Of a stretch of 64,000 nucleotides of DNA, positions 19,103 through 26,273 are shown in pieces. Position numbers and translations under genes: made by a program. The notes under the pieces are model-generated. The model made no database searches and was not told the origin of the DNA. It saw only the letters and a program-made list of their open reading frames with translations. Positions within the stretch are counted from its first letter, which is position 1; each line of letters opens with the position of its first letter. The DNA is from Caldilineaceae bacterium (GTDB lineage: Bacteria; Chloroflexota; Anaerolineae; Caldilineales; Caldilineaceae). The stretch covers positions 80,940 to 144,939 of the forward strand of contig JAHBVH010000008.1 of the NCBI GenBank assembly GCA_019637645.1, read 5' to 3'.

Positions 19103-19377
19103 TGTTTGTTGCCTTCCTCAAGCACTTTGTACCCCGAAGTAAGCAGAAGCGAGCAAGTAAGTTTTTGATATGTGGTGTGCGCACCGCCCTAATGCAGGGT
19201 AAGAAATTAAACCGGTAGACCTTATTAGTGCGCTTTAGCACAGCTTGACCGAGCAGCTGCTGATTTCAATCAGCACTGGTTCACCGAGTTTAATCATAAA
19301 TGTTTATAAGGGACGGGGCTAGGGAGCAATGCAGGCTAAAGCCCGCTTCAGCGCCGGGCGGTCTCGCTTCACGCCTC
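19103..19377. other. Spacer between two baseplate J-type genes, mostly repeat
   Basis: This 275-bp gap interrupts the otherwise compact eCIS operon. It is mostly the ~115-bp repeat copy 2 plus a GC-rich stretch (19316-19360) that resembles 9395-9430 (GGGCTAGGGA...AAGCCCGC). No gene is seen. Confidence 0.6.
19181..19294. repeat. Copy 2 of the ~115-bp dispersed inverted repeat
   Basis: It is inverted relative to 9435-9558 and shares ATTAAACCGGTAGACCTTA and CACAGCTTGACCGAGCA exactly. Its left flank (19163-19207, GTGTGCGCACCGCCCT then AGGGTAAGAAA) is also shared with 53062-53100 in inverse orientation. Confidence 0.75.
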
Positions 19378-21939
19378 TCACCGTCCACCCTGCATAAGGA
19401 AATCGATCTTGCCTTGTTCGGGGCGGTTGGGATCGTTCTCGAGGCGGGCGATTTCAAGCCGGGCTAGGTTGATGACCCCCGCCGCGATCTCGCCATGGGC
19501 CGATTGACCCCAGCGCTGAAAACGAGTTTGCGCGCGCATCGTTGGCGTAAGTGGATTGGGCTGATCCGCAATCGCCACCCATTGGACGCCGGGCACAGCC
19601 ATGGCCGTCGCAAGGATTGGGCTCAGATAGACGGGCTGCCCAAAGGTGAAATTGTCGGGGTGAAAGAAGCCCAACTGCCCCGTGGCAAGCTGGCGATTGC
19701 TAAAGGCGGTGAGCAGCGCCGCTTTCACATCACTGCGGAAATAGCCCGGCCTGACACAGACCGCCATGACAATCTCCAGCGGCACAAAGCGCGGCGCATC
19801 GATTTCAACATCATGACCCGCCAGCCGAAAGCGCTCGATCCAGCGGCGTAGCTCCCCTGCAAAGGCCGCGTCAACCGGAAGCCCGCCTTTGCGGTCAACG
19901 GTCACAAAGAGGGTGTACCAACTACCTGTCCAGCGCCGGGTCGCCATGGCCTTTTGCACGGCGGGGTGGCGCTCCACCACCGCGGCATAATCCGCTTCGG
20001 TGACGGCGCGCTCCTGGGTGCGAAAGGCTTGGGGCGCGTAAAGAAGGATATCCTCATTGGTTTCGGGCGCGGTGCCACCTGTTGCGGGCAAGGGATTCCG
20101 AATCCAGGCAAAGGCATCCGCTAACCCACCGTGGGGTGGCACGATATGCGCAATCGCGTCTGCGCCAATATTGCCAGTGGGGCCATTGCCAACGCGATAG
20201 TCTACCTGGAAGGTGCGCCCCGCCGGGTCACGGCCCAAAGTGCCATCACCAAAGCGGAGATAGCCGTGGCCGTCGTTTTCCATCTCTACGACAAACTCGG
20301 TAGCAAAGCGGTCGCTGGCCAACAGATCGCGCTGTGGCGTCCACTGTTCATGCCCAGCCTGCAAGGTAACTGCTGGGAGGGCCGCGCGGGGGTCTTGTTT
20401 TAATAGGGCGGTGGCCGGTTGGGTACGCGCCTGGGCATGCGCATAGGTCACGGCATAGGTAATCAGGGTTGCCTGGAGCCGTGGCCGATAGCGACGATGG
20501 TTGCTGGCTGGCGCAATTACTTCGCCTGTGATGCTCAGACCATGGTCGGCCAGGGTCACATTCCCCAGCGCGACACTGAGGTCGGTGACTAGCCGCCCTT
20601 CCTGCACGTTGGAAAGACAGAGGGCAAAGGGCAAGGCATCCGCGTCGGCCCACTCGATCGCAACAATCGGTTGGCCCAATAACTCGTCCATCACCGGCGC
20701 GGCGGGTGTGCGTTCGCCCTGTTCATCGGCCACTGCTGCGGGGTAGACCTGTGTGAGACGCACAGCGTGGCATATGCCATGTCCTTCTCCTGCAGATTGG
20801 GGCTTCTCCATCAAGATCAAGACATCCCCGGGGCATAGGCGCAGGCGCGCGGTGAGGTCATCAGCCAGGGTGGCACGAGTGGCACCCTGGGGCAGGCAAC
20901 ACGCTTCGTCGCCCCAAGTATAGAAGTGGATTTCGTTATGAGCGGCGTAGAGCCGAATATCGTGCATCAATTCAAAGACTGCCGTCTCCTGGTTGCCCAG
21001 CACTTCTGGCAGACGTGCCGCGGCGATGACTGGCCCCAGCGGCAGTTGGGTAAGCAGGCGGGTTGGCAGCTTACTGATCGGATCATACTGAGGCAGGTGC
21101 AGGCCATCCCCCGCGGCTGTGACGCCAAAGGCCACCCACGTGCGTGCATTCACCCCGTCATGCAGGGGGTAATCCAACAGGCGGGCATGCCGCCGCAGCG
21201 AAACCCGCCGCCGCGCCGTGTCCAAATAGGCTTCGGTCGCCGCGGCGTCTTGAAAATAGCTGAGGTAGTCGCCAGCGTAGGCCAACAGCTCCACCAAGGT
21301 GATACCCACATCGACCGGGGTGCGTGCTTGCCACTCGGGCATGATGACCGCCAGCCGGTCAAGCATGACCTTGCGCAAGCTGGCATAGTCTTTTGCTAGA
21401 TAGTCGATGGTGGGTGACGCCACCGCTACTGGTGGACAAGCGGGTATCACCTGGCAATCAAACTCACTGGGACATTCCACTTTGAACGAAAATTCGATTT
21501 CCGCCAAGATAGGATCCAGCCCCGTTGGCGGCTGCAATTGGGTTGGGGAGTGGACCAAACGCAGCCGATAGGGGGAAAAGTCGCCTACCACCGCAGTCCG
21601 GACCACGAGGATCTGGGCGGCATCCGGTAGGGCCGCCAGGAAAGCATGCTCTGTCGGAATGATCTGCCCACCAGCCAACAGGGTATCGGCATTCGTTGCC
21701 CAATCCGCCCAACGGACAGCCAGCGCCGTGATGCGCTCGCTCCCTTCAATGCGGAGATTGTCGCCGGTAAGGGGGGTAGTCAACGGATTGACAAAATGGA
21801 CCAAAAGTGTGCGCTGGGGTGGTGAGCCAAGGGGGGCGTCACTGTGCAGCACTTCGAGATAGTCGATCCCATTGAGGGTCGCATGGCCTTGCAGGGCTTG
21901 GCGACGGCGTTCATTGTGACAGAAGTAGGATGTGCTCAT
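19378..21939 (-). CDS. Putative baseplate assembly protein (baseplate J-type), first copy
   Basis: The protein is 853 aa. The N-terminus MSTSYFCHNERRR is typical of one branch of the eCIS baseplate assembly proteins. It is followed by PTIDYLAKDYASLRKVMLDRLAVIMPEW and LVELLAYAGDYLSYFQDAAATEAYLDTARRRVSLRRHARLLDY, the family hallmark. The C-terminal half carries the baseplate J core (FRTQERAVTEADYAAVVERHPAVQKAMATRRWTGSW). With the 939-aa protein it would make the two-subunit wedge (Afp11/Afp12-like). The start has no clear ribosome binding site but is supported by the conserved N-terminus. gp25 lies 38 nt upstream. Confidence 0.9.
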   Translation of the reverse strand: MSTSYFCHNERRRQALQGHATLNGIDYLEVLHSDAPLGSPPQRTLLVHFVNPLTTPLTGDNLRIEGSERITALAVRWADWATNADTLLAGGQIIPTEHAFLAALPDAAQILVVRTAVVGDFSPYRLRLVHSPTQLQPPTGLDPILAEIEFSFKVECPSEFDCQVIPACPPVAVASPTIDYLAKDYASLRKVMLDRLAVIMPEWQARTPVDVGITLVELLAYAGDYLSYFQDAAATEAYLDTARRRVSLRRHARLLDYPLHDGVNARTWVAFGVTAAGDGLHLPQYDPISKLPTRLLTQLPLGPVIAAARLPEVLGNQETAVFELMHDIRLYAAHNEIHFYTWGDEACCLPQGATRATLADDLTARLRLCPGDVLILMEKPQSAGEGHGICHAVRLTQVYPAAVADEQGERTPAAPVMDELLGQPIVAIEWADADALPFALCLSNVQEGRLVTDLSVALGNVTLADHGLSITGEVIAPASNHRRYRPRLQATLITYAVTYAHAQARTQPATALLKQDPRAALPAVTLQAGHEQWTPQRDLLASDRFATEFVVEMENDGHGYLRFGDGTLGRDPAGRTFQVDYRVGNGPTGNIGADAIAHIVPPHGGLADAFAWIRNPLPATGGTAPETNEDILLYAPQAFRTQERAVTEADYAAVVERHPAVQKAMATRRWTGSWYTLFVTVDRKGGLPVDAAFAGELRRWIERFRLAGHDVEIDAPRFVPLEIVMAVCVRPGYFRSDVKAALLTAFSNRQLATGQLGFFHPDNFTFGQPVYLSPILATAMAVPGVQWVAIADQPNPLTPTMRAQTRFQRWGQSAHGEIAAGVINLARLEIARLENDPNRPEQGKIDFLMQGGR

Positions 21940-21977
21940 AGTCTATTTGTGCTACATGCGATGTAAGGCGGGCCGCG

Positions 21978-22334
21978 TTAAAACGTACGCTCAAATTGGG
22001 CGATGGTGCGCTGTTGATTGCGACGCACCCGATATTGCACGGTAATATGCAAGGTGGCATCGCGGCTAGTGACGGTCACGGCCTCGACCTGGATCAGATC
22101 GCCCAGCCACTGTTGGAGCGCGCCCTGGATCATAAACTCTGTGGCCGTGGCGAGTTCTGGGCTGTTCGGTGCAAAGACCAGTTGCATGACGCCCGTGCCC
22201 AAGGTCGGGCGGTTGACCCGTTCCCCCGGAGATGTGAAGAGCAGCTGTTCAATACAGTGGCGCAGGTGGATTTCCTCATCGGCCAGGGCGGTACGGCCCC
22301 GCCCATCAATGCGCCAGGGATAGGCAATTTGCAT
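21978..22334 (-). CDS. gp25/GpW-like baseplate wedge protein
   Basis: This small 118-aa protein has the gp25 lysozyme-like fold signature: an N-terminal IAYPWRIDGRGRTAL, then HLRHCIEQLLFTSPGERVNRPTLGTGVMQLVF, and a C-terminal TLHITVQYRVRRNQQ. In contractile systems gp25 (Afp9-like) links the sheath initiator to the baseplate wedge. Its ATG follows the PAAR-like gene's stop by one base, and its AAGGGG ribosome binding site lies inside that gene, so the two are probably translationally coupled. Confidence 0.93.
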   Translation of the reverse strand: MQIAYPWRIDGRGRTALADEEIHLRHCIEQLLFTSPGERVNRPTLGTGVMQLVFAPNSPELATATEFMIQGALQQWLGDLIQVEAVTVTSRDATLHITVQYRVRRNQQRTIAQFERTF

Positions 22335-22335
22335 A

Positions 22336-22656
22336 CTAGATCCCCTTTACGCGTACTTGGGTCGCGACCACGGTCAGCGGTACGCCATTGGGCGCGGTGA
22401 TCGCTTGGCTATCTTGGAGAAGCAGTGGCTGGCCGCTGCTGCGGACCCGCAGCGCCGCGGTTACCCAACTGGCCGTCACACAGGGCAGGGGGGATACGCC
22501 CGCAACAAAGGGACACCCTGCCACAACATAGGGGGCGGGCTGGGTCACGACGGGCTGGCCGCCGACGCGCACACGTGGATTCGGCACAGTCGGCTGCGCC
22601 TGTCCACCATGACTGCACAGTACTATCGCGCCCACATGGAGCAGAAAGCCTGGCAT
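22336..22656 (-). CDS. PAAR-like spike-tip protein
   Basis: The 106-aa protein begins MPGFLLHVGAIVLCSHGGQAQPTVPNP and contains RVRVGGQPVVTQ and VAGCPFVAGVSPLPCVTASW. It matches small PAAR-like proteins of eCIS loci (Afp10 position), which cap the spike and bind a metal through Cys/His residues. Candidate ligands are C14, H16 and the CPF and PCV cysteines. A strong GGAGGAAG precedes the ATG. The gene order spike, tip, gp25, baseplate J is that of characterised eCIS clusters. Confidence 0.85.
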   Translation of the reverse strand: MPGFLLHVGAIVLCSHGGQAQPTVPNPRVRVGGQPVVTQPAPYVVAGCPFVAGVSPLPCVTASWVTAALRVRSSGQPLLLQDSQAITAPNGVPLTVVATQVRVKGI

Positions 22657-22709
22657 AGTTCTTCCTCCGGATAAGAGCGGCTAGCTAAGCCACCCTTTTC
22701 AACCGTCGC

Positions 22710-23195
22710 CTAGACAATTTCCAGCGCACCGTTGTTGATCGATACTTGTGGCCCCTGGAGTTGGATCGCCGCGCCCAACCCATTGCTGATCGCAATGCCC
22801 GTCGTCGTGATTGCAATTTTTGCGCCGGTGGCCGTTTCTATGGTCACGCCACCTACCCCAGGCAGGTCGTTGAGCGTAATGGTGGCGCGGTCGGTTTTGA
22901 GCACCTTCATCTGTTCAACGGCTGGCGTGGCTGGTGCTTCGCCAAGGCCCCAGAAACAGCCACTCCAGATGGGATAATCGGGGTCGCCCCCTTCAAATTC
23001 AACCCAGATGTTCGCACCGGTTGGCGGTAGCATGAACAGGCCAATGCCCGGCCCGGCCAAAGGGACACAGGGCAGCGCCCAACTCAGGCTGCCTTGGCCC
23101 AACACGGCGGGAACGCGTACTTGTAGCCGCCCCATTTGTTGGGGGTCCAGATTATTGACAACAGTACCACGGTATTTTCCGTAAAATGAGGGCAT
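22710..23195 (-). CDS. Baseplate assembly protein V / gp5-like spike
   Basis: I place the start at the ATG giving MPSFYGKYRG (161 aa), because AGGA lies at the right distance and the text upstream is not protein-like. The OB-fold part is clear: YRGTVVNNLDPQQMGRLQV, SWALPCVPLAGPGIG, and GANIWVEFEGGDPDYPIWSGCFWG. The C-terminal part (VTIETATGAKIAITTTGIAISN...VSINNGALEIV) is the short beta-helix needle. It is the spike half of the hub, with the gpD-like protein upstream supplying the other half, so the VgrG-like functions are split between two genes. A 169-bp gap without a gene separates them. Confidence 0.9.
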   Translation of the reverse strand: MPSFYGKYRGTVVNNLDPQQMGRLQVRVPAVLGQGSLSWALPCVPLAGPGIGLFMLPPTGANIWVEFEGGDPDYPIWSGCFWGLGEAPATPAVEQMKVLKTDRATITLNDLPGVGGVTIETATGAKIAITTTGIAISNGLGAAIQLQGPQVSINNGALEIV

Positions 23196-23364
23196 GGTCA
23201 TCCTGGTTACGCAGAGAACAAACTCGGTTGCTCGATGAATACTTCTGTAGAGATAAACGAAGAACGGCACGATTTTTTGGTATTTTATCGATGGGTTTGG
23301 GAGAAGTAGAGGAGGACGCGGATAGACGCGTCCTATCTCCCTCTTGTTATCATCCATGGTGTCG

Positions 23365-24513
23365 TTAGGGCACGACGAGCGGAGAAAGTGCGCCTTTGCC
23401 GTCGCGGGTGAGGGTAAAGTGCTGGGTGTAGCTCCCCTTGCGCAGTTGGTGGGTGACACTTTTGACGTAGTAGAAGCCATCGTAGCTATAGCCCACGCCG
23501 CGCAGACCGACCAAGCCCCGTGGCTGGAGGAGCGCACCATAGCGACTGGCATCTAGTTCGCCCGCCGCCAGGAGCACCTGGTCGGTAGAACGGTCGGTCT
23601 CGCCTTGGGCGCGGGCCAAGGCTTGCACCATGGTAAGCCCGCTCTGGCGAAATTGGCGACGGCGGATCTGGGGTTGGGTGAGGGTCGCGGGCTGGCTAGC
23701 CAAAGGCGGTCGCGTGCTGACCACCGTTTGCACGGGCAGCGTCTGGCCGGTCTGCCGATCTTGCACCTGGCCTTCGACTAGGGTCGGCTCCAGCCCGCGA
23801 TATTGAAAATTGATCGCGGTGACGTTGGTCTGGGGGCCTAGATTGACCGACAGCGCACGCTGTGGTGCGCCCACGCGCGGTGGCGGCCCCCAATAAGCGC
23901 GATTGGTCAGCGGCACATTCCCTAGCGGCCCGCCTGGGGTGACATAAAAGACATAGCCAAAGCGTCCGGCCATCTCCTGCAAGTACTGGAGATCGGTGCT
24001 CTGTTGGACGGGGACACGCTCGGTGACTAACGGGATATCCAGGGTGGGCGGCGGAATGACGGTTGGGATCAAGCCATATTGAGCATAGCTAGCAAGGATC
24101 TTGAGCGCAATCACCGCTTCTGGCTGGGCGGGGTGTTCGGCAGAGCGCTCTGCTAGATCCATCATCACGCTCACATCTTCCCCAGTAAGGGTCAAGGTGG
24201 CCTCACCGGGCTCCGTGCCTGGATTTAGCTGTTGATGGGTAATGATGCCATCCATCAACACTTGGGGCATGGCTTGGAACGTAACCAGCAGCAACACGCG
24301 GGTAAAAGGCTGCAACAAAGGGCTCAGCAGCAGCCCATAATCGAGCCGATCGGTGCGGGTGCGCCCCACGCGAAAGCTCATCTGAAAGCCAGAGCGATTG
24401 GTGTCGTCGTGGGTCACCGCGACGCTTTCCAGACTTTCAAGCAGGGAAAGCGGCGCGACCGTGGGTGTTCCCTGGCCGATCAGCACCGTTAACAAGGTGC
24501 CAAGATTGGTCAT
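23365..24513 (-). CDS. Phage late control D-like hub protein
   Basis: The protein is 382 aa. VLMDGIITHQQLNPGTEPGEATLTLTGEDVSVMMDLAE and DLQYLQEMAGRFGYVFYVTPG match the gpD/gp27-like hub family (N-terminal half of VgrG, Afp8 position). The C-terminal part (SRYGALLQPRGLVGLRGVGYSYDGFYYVKSVTHQLRKGSYTQ) is the usual hub barrel. The start codon overlaps the stop of the LysM gene by 4 nt (ATGA), indicating translational coupling. It should trimerise with the OB-fold spike encoded next. Confidence 0.9.
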   Translation of the reverse strand: MTNLGTLLTVLIGQGTPTVAPLSLLESLESVAVTHDDTNRSGFQMSFRVGRTRTDRLDYGLLLSPLLQPFTRVLLLVTFQAMPQVLMDGIITHQQLNPGTEPGEATLTLTGEDVSVMMDLAERSAEHPAQPEAVIALKILASYAQYGLIPTVIPPPTLDIPLVTERVPVQQSTDLQYLQEMAGRFGYVFYVTPGGPLGNVPLTNRAYWGPPPRVGAPQRALSVNLGPQTNVTAINFQYRGLEPTLVEGQVQDRQTGQTLPVQTVVSTRPPLASQPATLTQPQIRRRQFRQSGLTMVQALARAQGETDRSTDQVLLAAGELDASRYGALLQPRGLVGLRGVGYSYDGFYYVKSVTHQLRKGSYTQHFTLTRDGKGALSPLVVP

Positions 24514-24806
24514 GGTAGCACCTGGGGCGTCGTCACCCGCAACACCGCGCCTGGTTCGGCCACCAGATCAAAGGGCTGCATGGCGTTGTTGGCATCGGCA
24601 ATGCGCCAGAACTGTTCGGGATCGCCAATCGTGTGCGCGGCGATCAAATCCAGCCGATCACCATCGGTCACCGTCACTTCGGCGAGCAACGCTTGCATTT
24701 CCCCGCGCGGCAAAAAGCGACGGCGCACATAGGTAATGGGCACGCCGTCAGGCCCCGTATAGGTGGCGGTTGCCAGGCCATAATAACGACTCGTTGGTTC
24801 AAACAT
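24510..24806 (-). CDS. LysM-like eCIS adaptor protein
   Basis: The 98-aa protein starts at the ATG giving MFEPTSRYYG, which has GGAGG upstream; a Met ten codons earlier lacks one. After a short beta segment, residues ~50-98 (VTVTDGDRLDLIAAHTIGDPEQFWRIADANNAM...LRVTTP) are a LysM-like fold. In Afp/PVC-type systems the LysM part is fused to the tube adaptor (Afp7); here it is a separate gene directly behind the tube adaptor gene. It overlaps the next gene by 4 nt. It probably helps assemble hub and baseplate rather than binding peptidoglycan, which is inferred. Confidence 0.85.
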   Translation of the reverse strand: MFEPTSRYYGLATATYTGPDGVPITYVRRRFLPRGEMQALLAEVTVTDGDRLDLIAAHTIGDPEQFWRIADANNAMQPFDLVAEPGAVLRVTTPQVLP

Positions 24807-24840
24807 CGTAGCCTCCAGTGCTAAAACGCGATGCATCCCA

Positions 24841-24902
24841 TGTCATAACACCATGTCATAACACCATGTCATAACACCATGTCATAACACCATGTCATAA
24901 CA
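24841..24902. repeat. 13-bp tandem array overlapping a stop codon
   Basis: The unit TGTCATAACACCA is repeated at 24841, 24854, 24867, 24880 and 24893 (the last copy incomplete). The stop codon of the upstream tube adaptor gene (24895-24897) lies in the first unit met by the transcript. The array fills most of the gap to the LysM gene. Confidence 0.95.
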
Positions 24903-25548
24903 AACGAATATTCCCACCGCCAACCGCGCTGACATGGTTGACGCTGCCAATGACCGCCAGCGTTTCTTTGACGACTTGGTGAGCCAAAAAGAGGGCATAG
25001 CCAGGGTGGGTCACCGCAAAATCGTGATAGCTCAACACGCGCAGACTAAGATCCGCTCGGGCGCGAAGTGGATTCAGGCTTGGGTCATACTCCTCTTCGG
25101 TGATGGTAAAGCTGGTGAGACTCACGGGCAGAACCCGCTTCACGCCCCAGACAAAGAGGGTAAAGGGCGCTTCCGGCGGAATGATCTCTAGCGTACCCAC
25201 CGCCAAGAGGGCGGTATTGAGGATCACTTGGCTGCTCTTGGGATAGAGCAGCATTTCCAACGCGGAAAGCTGGGGATAGAGCCCCACCGCGCCGGCAAGC
25301 GGGTCCCCTTTTTCCAGCTGATCGGTGGCATCTAATTCGATGGCAAGGTCAATGGTTTCATTGGGCGGGCCAGCGAGCCGCGTCACTTCGGTGCGCGCGC
25401 CCTCTGGCTGTTGCAAGCGCCCTTCCAGCCGACGGGTCATGGTCTTGGGATTATATTGAAAGAGAATAACATTCGCCAACGGATTGGCTAGGTCAAAGCC
25501 AATGATCGCGCCTTTGGTCAATTGGGGTGCGCCCGGAAAAGTCGTCAT
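24895..25548 (-). CDS. CIS tube/adaptor protein (Afp7-like N-terminal type)
   Basis: I choose the ATG giving MTTFPGAPQL (217 aa). A strong AGGAGGG lies 5 nt upstream and the codon overlaps the HEAT gene stop by 4 nt. The sequence GAIIGFDLANPLANVILFQYNPKTMTRRLEG and the later EEEYDPSLNPLRARADLSLRVLSY match the contractile injection system tube family that caps or adapts the inner tube to the baseplate. The C-terminus (AGYALFLAHQ-type helix, then a Gly-rich end) is short, and the LysM part is separately encoded. Confidence 0.87.
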   Translation of the reverse strand: MTTFPGAPQLTKGAIIGFDLANPLANVILFQYNPKTMTRRLEGRLQQPEGARTEVTRLAGPPNETIDLAIELDATDQLEKGDPLAGAVGLYPQLSALEMLLYPKSSQVILNTALLAVGTLEIIPPEAPFTLFVWGVKRVLPVSLTSFTITEEEYDPSLNPLRARADLSLRVLSYHDFAVTHPGYALFLAHQVVKETLAVIGSVNHVSAVGGGNIRLL

Positions 25549-26273
25549 TTGGCCCTCCTGATGGCTTCGAGCGCGGCCAGCGCCTCTTGTCGGATAGATC
25601 CCCACTGGGGGAGTACGGTTGTATCACGTGCCGCCAGCGCTTCCAAAGGGGGGATCGCACGCTCATCGCCCAATTCGCCCAGCGCGAAAGCGGCCCAATA
25701 GCGGACTTCGGCGGCGGCATCTTGCAAGGCGGCGATCAGCGGTGCGACTGCCGTCGGTTGGTAGAGTCCGCCTAGGGTTTCTGCTGCCATACCTCGCACC
25801 TTGGCCGTTTCCTCTTGCTTTTCGAGGGTGGCGATCAGCGGGGCAACGGCATTGGGATCACCCAGCAGCCCAAGACCATAGGCGGCCATCAGACGCACGT
25901 CGGCCTCTGGATCCTGGTGCAGCCGCTCGATCAGCGCGGGCAGGGCGCGCGGATCGGCCAACATGCCAAGGGCGTGGGCGGCTTCGCTACGGAGGCTGGG
26001 CGCGGGATCTGCCAGGGCGCTCAACAAAGCGGCATAGGCCCGCCGATTGCCGATCCGGCCTAACATCCAGCAAATCTTGCGGCGCAACGGGAGCGCAGCC
26101 GCTGGATCGCGCAGGACAGCCAACCATTGGGCCAAGGTGGTAGCACCACTTTGGTAGATGGCCGCCACATCCTGCTGCCCTTGTTGGCGGGCATCGGGAT
26201 GGAGCCGTTGGATCACCTCTTCTACCTGGGTACGAAAGGGTTTCGTCATGATCGCACTTACATCTTTCGGCAT
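25545..26273 (-). CDS. HEAT-repeat protein within the eCIS operon
   Basis: The protein is 242 aa. From residue ~50 to the end it is built from about five or six HEAT/PBS-lyase-type helical repeats, each with a DPxALPxLIxxLxD-like core (ALADPAPSLRSEAAHALGMLADPRALPALIERL; EVRYWAAFALGELGDERAIPPL). Such solenoids bind proteins. Two starts are possible: the ATG at 26273, which overlaps the DUF4157 gene by 16 nt, or MTKPF at 26249; neither has a clear ribosome binding site. It lies between the putative cargo gene and the tube adaptor. It may be a chaperone or assembly factor, which is inferred. Confidence 0.85.
   Translation of the reverse strand: MPKDVSAIMTKPFRTQVEEVIQRLHPDARQQGQQDVAAIYQSGATTLAQWLAVLRDPAAALPLRRKICWMLGRIGNRRAYAALLSALADPAPSLRSEAAHALGMLADPRALPALIERLHQDPEADVRLMAAYGLGLLGDPNAVAPLIATLEKQEETAKVRGMAAETLGGLYQPTAVAPLIAALQDAAAEVRYWAAFALGELGDERAIPPLEALAARDTTVLPQWGSIRQEALAALEAIRRAK

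Noticed and set aside
9435..19294. Insertion sequence carrying the three bracketed genes
   Set aside because: No transposase gene or target duplication is seen, and the bracketed genes are standard eCIS components.
23202..23552. N-terminal extension of the spike gene to 23552
   Set aside because: The extra residues are low-quality and overlap the end of the hub gene; the ATG at 23195 has a good ribosome binding site and begins the conserved region.
24841..24902. CRISPR-like array
   Set aside because: The 13-bp units are directly adjacent with no unique spacers, so this is a simple tandem repeat.
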